Below are positions 61,417 through 64,000 of a DNA stretch of 64,000 bases, piece by piece (position 1 is the stretch's first letter; each line of letters begins with the position of its first letter). This DNA is from Paenibacillus taichungensis (GTDB taxonomy: Bacteria; Bacillota; Bacilli; Paenibacillales; Paenibacillaceae): contig NZ_QEVW01000003.1 in assembly GCF_003287275.1 (NCBI RefSeq), forward strand, positions 124,001-188,000, in the 5' to 3' direction. Made by a program: the position numbers and the translations under genes. The notes under the pieces were generated by a model. The model worked only from the letters and a program-made list of their open reading frames with translations, searched no databases and was not told the origin of the DNA.

Positions 61417-63336
61417 ATGAAACATCAGGAAACGGCACAGGAAATCATCAAAGCCGTTGGGGGAACAAACAATATCAACTCGGTATATCATTGCGTCACA
61501 CGACTGAGATTTGATCTGAAAAATAACGATAAAGTAGATAATAGTTCACTCAAAAAACTGGATAAAGTCATGGGTACGAATATCTCAGGAGATCAATTCC
61601 AGGTGATTATCGGGAATGACGTGTCCAAAGTATTTGATGCGATGGTGAAAGAACATCCGGCAATACAGCAAAGTTCAGAAAATAAACAGGCCAAACCGGA
61701 AAAAAATAAAAATGTAATTCTTAATATTTTTGAGACGATTGCGGGTGTCTTCGCACCCATGCTGCCAGCGATTACAGCTGCGGGTATGCTTAAAGGATTG
61801 CTTGCATTATTCGTATCCCTGGAGTGGATGTCAGCAGGTACTGACACGTACCGTATCCTTTCCGCTATTGGGGATGGCGTATTCTACTTCCTTCCATTGC
61901 TGATCGCTGTCAGTGCCGCTCGTAAATTCGGCAGTAATCCGTTTGTAGCCATTGCGCTAAGTACTGCGCTGATGTATCCCGATATGGGCGCACTGTTATC
62001 CAGCGGTGAATCGGTTGCGTTTATTGGCATCCCGGTAACGGCTGTCAGCTATGCCTCATCTGTTATTCCGATTTTGCTTGCCGTATGGTTGATGTCCTTT
62101 GTTGAGAAATGGGTTGACCGCGTTATTCCGGCAGCATTGAAGCTGCTGCTTGTGCCACTGATTACCTTGCTTGTTATGGTTCCGGTAACACTAATTGCGA
62201 TTGGTCCTCTGGGAACATTTGTAGGTAGTGGCTTGTCTGGCGGTATTAACTGGCTGTTGAATGAAGGCGGATTGATTGCAGGTATTGTTCTTGGCGGCGC
62301 GATGGCGCTCATTATTATGACAGGTATGCACTATGCGCTCGTACCGATCATCCTCAGTAATATTGCTACACTGGGCTTCGATAAATTCTTGCCACTGACG
62401 TTCATCTCCAATATGGGACAGGCTGGAGCGACGTTAGGTGTATTCTTCCGTGCAAAAGACAAAAAGCTCAAAACCGTTGCATTGTCCACCAGCTTTACAG
62501 CTCTGATGGGTGTAACCGAGCCAGCAATGTACGGCGTAAACATGAAATATAAAAAACCGTTTGCCGCTGCGATGATTGGTAGTGCAGTAGGTGGCGGATT
62601 CGCTCTTGCTTTTGGAGCCAAAGCTTATGTGCTTGCAGGTAACGGTGGTCTTCCGGGTCTGCCATCCCTGATTGGACAAACCTTCTGGTACTCCTTTGGC
62701 GGTATGATTCTTGCCTTTGTTGTGGGTGCAATTATGTCTACTGTGTTCGGGATCAAGGAAGAAGAGGGCGATGCCGAGGCGTTGGCTCAATTCTCACCAG
62801 GAACTTCTGCGGCACCAGCGGCAGCACCTTCCAGCAATGTGGCAACCGTGGATGTGGACGATATGGGTGCTCCAACACCAACAAGTGATGCGGTAGCCAT
62901 TGCACCGATGACGGGTCAAGCGATCGCACTCAAAGAAGTCAATGATCCCACGTTTGGCGATGAATTGATGGGTAAAGGTGTAGCATTTGTTCCAACGGTT
63001 GGCGAACTGGTGTCACCAGTTACAGGTACCATCATGAATGTGTTCAAAACGAAACACGCGATCGTAGTCCGCAGTGATAACGGAATGGAGCTTCTGATCC
63101 ATGTGGGGATTAACACTGTGAAACTGCGAGGTCAGTATTTTGAAGCCCATGTCGCTACGGGAGCACGTGTACAGGCCGGGGACAAGTTACTCACGTTTGA
63201 ACTTGACCAAATTGCCAAGGAATATGACATTACAACGGCGATGGTCGTTACGAATACAGCAGATTACAAGCAGGTTCTGCCTGTGAAATTGGGAGCAATT
63301 ACGACAGGTGAAGAAGTCTTGAGGGCTGAAATTTAA
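61417..63336 (+). CDS. bglP: PTS beta-glucoside-specific transporter EIIBCA
   Basis: A 639-residue PTS permease that imports and phosphorylates aryl-beta-glucosides or cellobiose-like sugars. EIIB comes first, with the phosphorylated C26 in YHCVTRLRF; EIIC, about 105-460, has some ten membrane helices; a Pro/Ala/Ser-rich linker of about 40 residues follows; and EIIA comes last, with the active His in LLIHVGINTVKL and the typical VTGTIMNVF. The ATG at 61417 follows TGAGGAGG; the longer frame from 61366 would include the terminator sequence. The order licT-bglP-glycosidase matches the B. subtilis bgl logic. Confidence 0.95.
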   Translation: MKHQETAQEIIKAVGGTNNINSVYHCVTRLRFDLKNNDKVDNSSLKKLDKVMGTNISGDQFQVIIGNDVSKVFDAMVKEHPAIQQSSENKQAKPEKNKNVILNIFETIAGVFAPMLPAITAAGMLKGLLALFVSLEWMSAGTDTYRILSAIGDGVFYFLPLLIAVSAARKFGSNPFVAIALSTALMYPDMGALLSSGESVAFIGIPVTAVSYASSVIPILLAVWLMSFVEKWVDRVIPAALKLLLVPLITLLVMVPVTLIAIGPLGTFVGSGLSGGINWLLNEGGLIAGIVLGGAMALIIMTGMHYALVPIILSNIATLGFDKFLPLTFISNMGQAGATLGVFFRAKDKKLKTVALSTSFTALMGVTEPAMYGVNMKYKKPFAAAMIGSAVGGGFALAFGAKAYVLAGNGGLPGLPSLIGQTFWYSFGGMILAFVVGAIMSTVFGIKEEEGDAEALAQFSPGTSAAPAAAPSSNVATVDVDDMGAPTPTSDAVAIAPMTGQAIALKEVNDPTFGDELMGKGVAFVPTVGELVSPVTGTIMNVFKTKHAIVVRSDNGMELLIHVGINTVKLRGQYFEAHVATGARVQAGDKLLTFELDQIAKEYDITTAMVVTNTADYKQVLPVKLGAITTGEEVLRAEI

Positions 63337-63343
63337 TGGATGA

Positions 63344-64000
<657 letters not shown>

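Overview
The window looks like a chromosomal segment of a spore-forming, low-to-mid GC Firmicute, most probably Paenibacillus. This is inference from gene content: a large S-layer-homology (SLH) anchored glycanase, a CotF-like spore coat protein, a BceRSAB-type peptide-sensing module, a LicT/BglP beta-glucoside locus, GGAGG-type ribosome binding sites and sigma-A-type promoters. There is no rRNA, tRNA, insertion sequence, prophage or CRISPR array that I can see. About 57 real protein genes are present, two of them cut by the window edges (parC on the left, a GH1 glycosidase on the right) and at least two broken inside.

Layout. 1-5.2 kb: end of parC, then two MarR regulators, the second in an operon with a 14-TM drug exporter behind a clear palindromic operator. 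5.2-7.3 kb: leftward group of a SAM methyltransferase, an RluA pseudouridine synthase and an alkyltransferase-like protein whose apparent start codon is ATA. 7.4-11.3 kb: iron-responsive region with near-perfect Fur boxes in front of a flavodoxin operon and beside an HpaB-type monooxygenase, plus a DUF1540 microprotein. 11.5-15.7 kb: a stand-alone AAA ATPase, a two-component system and a divergent YceI protein. 16-20.3 kb: a 1450-residue GH53 galactanase with discoidin, FIVAR and SLH modules. 20.4-21.5 kb: a Fur-boxed siderophore-binding lipoprotein. 21.7-23.9 kb: a two-gene SPFH/NAD-kinase-like operon under a repeat-rich operator. 24-28.5 kb: BceRSAB-like module. 28.6-29.4 kb: ZIP transporter.

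29.5-35.8 kb is accessory: rightward uncharacterised genes including two SUKH (SMI1/KNR4) proteins, a beta-propeller-like protein, a double zinc-ribbon protein and a frameshifted leucine-rich-repeat gene, resembling an array of orphan immunity genes. 36-39.6 kb: a cupin, a Rieske oxygenase, and a carboxymuconolactone-decarboxylase-like gene paired with an ECF41 sigma factor behind a matching promoter. 39.8-45.2 kb: secreted and coat proteins, membrane proteins and two class-C-type serine hydrolases. 45.5-50 kb: ABC exporter plus MFS exporter. 50.2-53.4 kb: ankyrin protein, a decapitated aldo/keto reductase, a second cupin, a hypothetical.

54.5-58.2 kb holds zwf-tal-gnd (oxidative and part of non-oxidative pentose phosphate pathway) opposite a LysR regulator, followed by a membrane metallophosphoesterase. 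60.3-64 kb is a bgl operon: licT, bglP and a 6-phospho-beta-glucosidase, with a cre site on the promoter and two antiterminator (RAT)/terminator pairs, one before licT and one before bglP.

I found no single spectacular new system. The best leads are the SPFH/NAD-kinase-like operon with three operator repeats, a possible Fur-controlled antisense RNA over the DUF1540 gene, the SUKH-rich accessory array, the ECF41 autoregulatory unit and several freshly broken genes.
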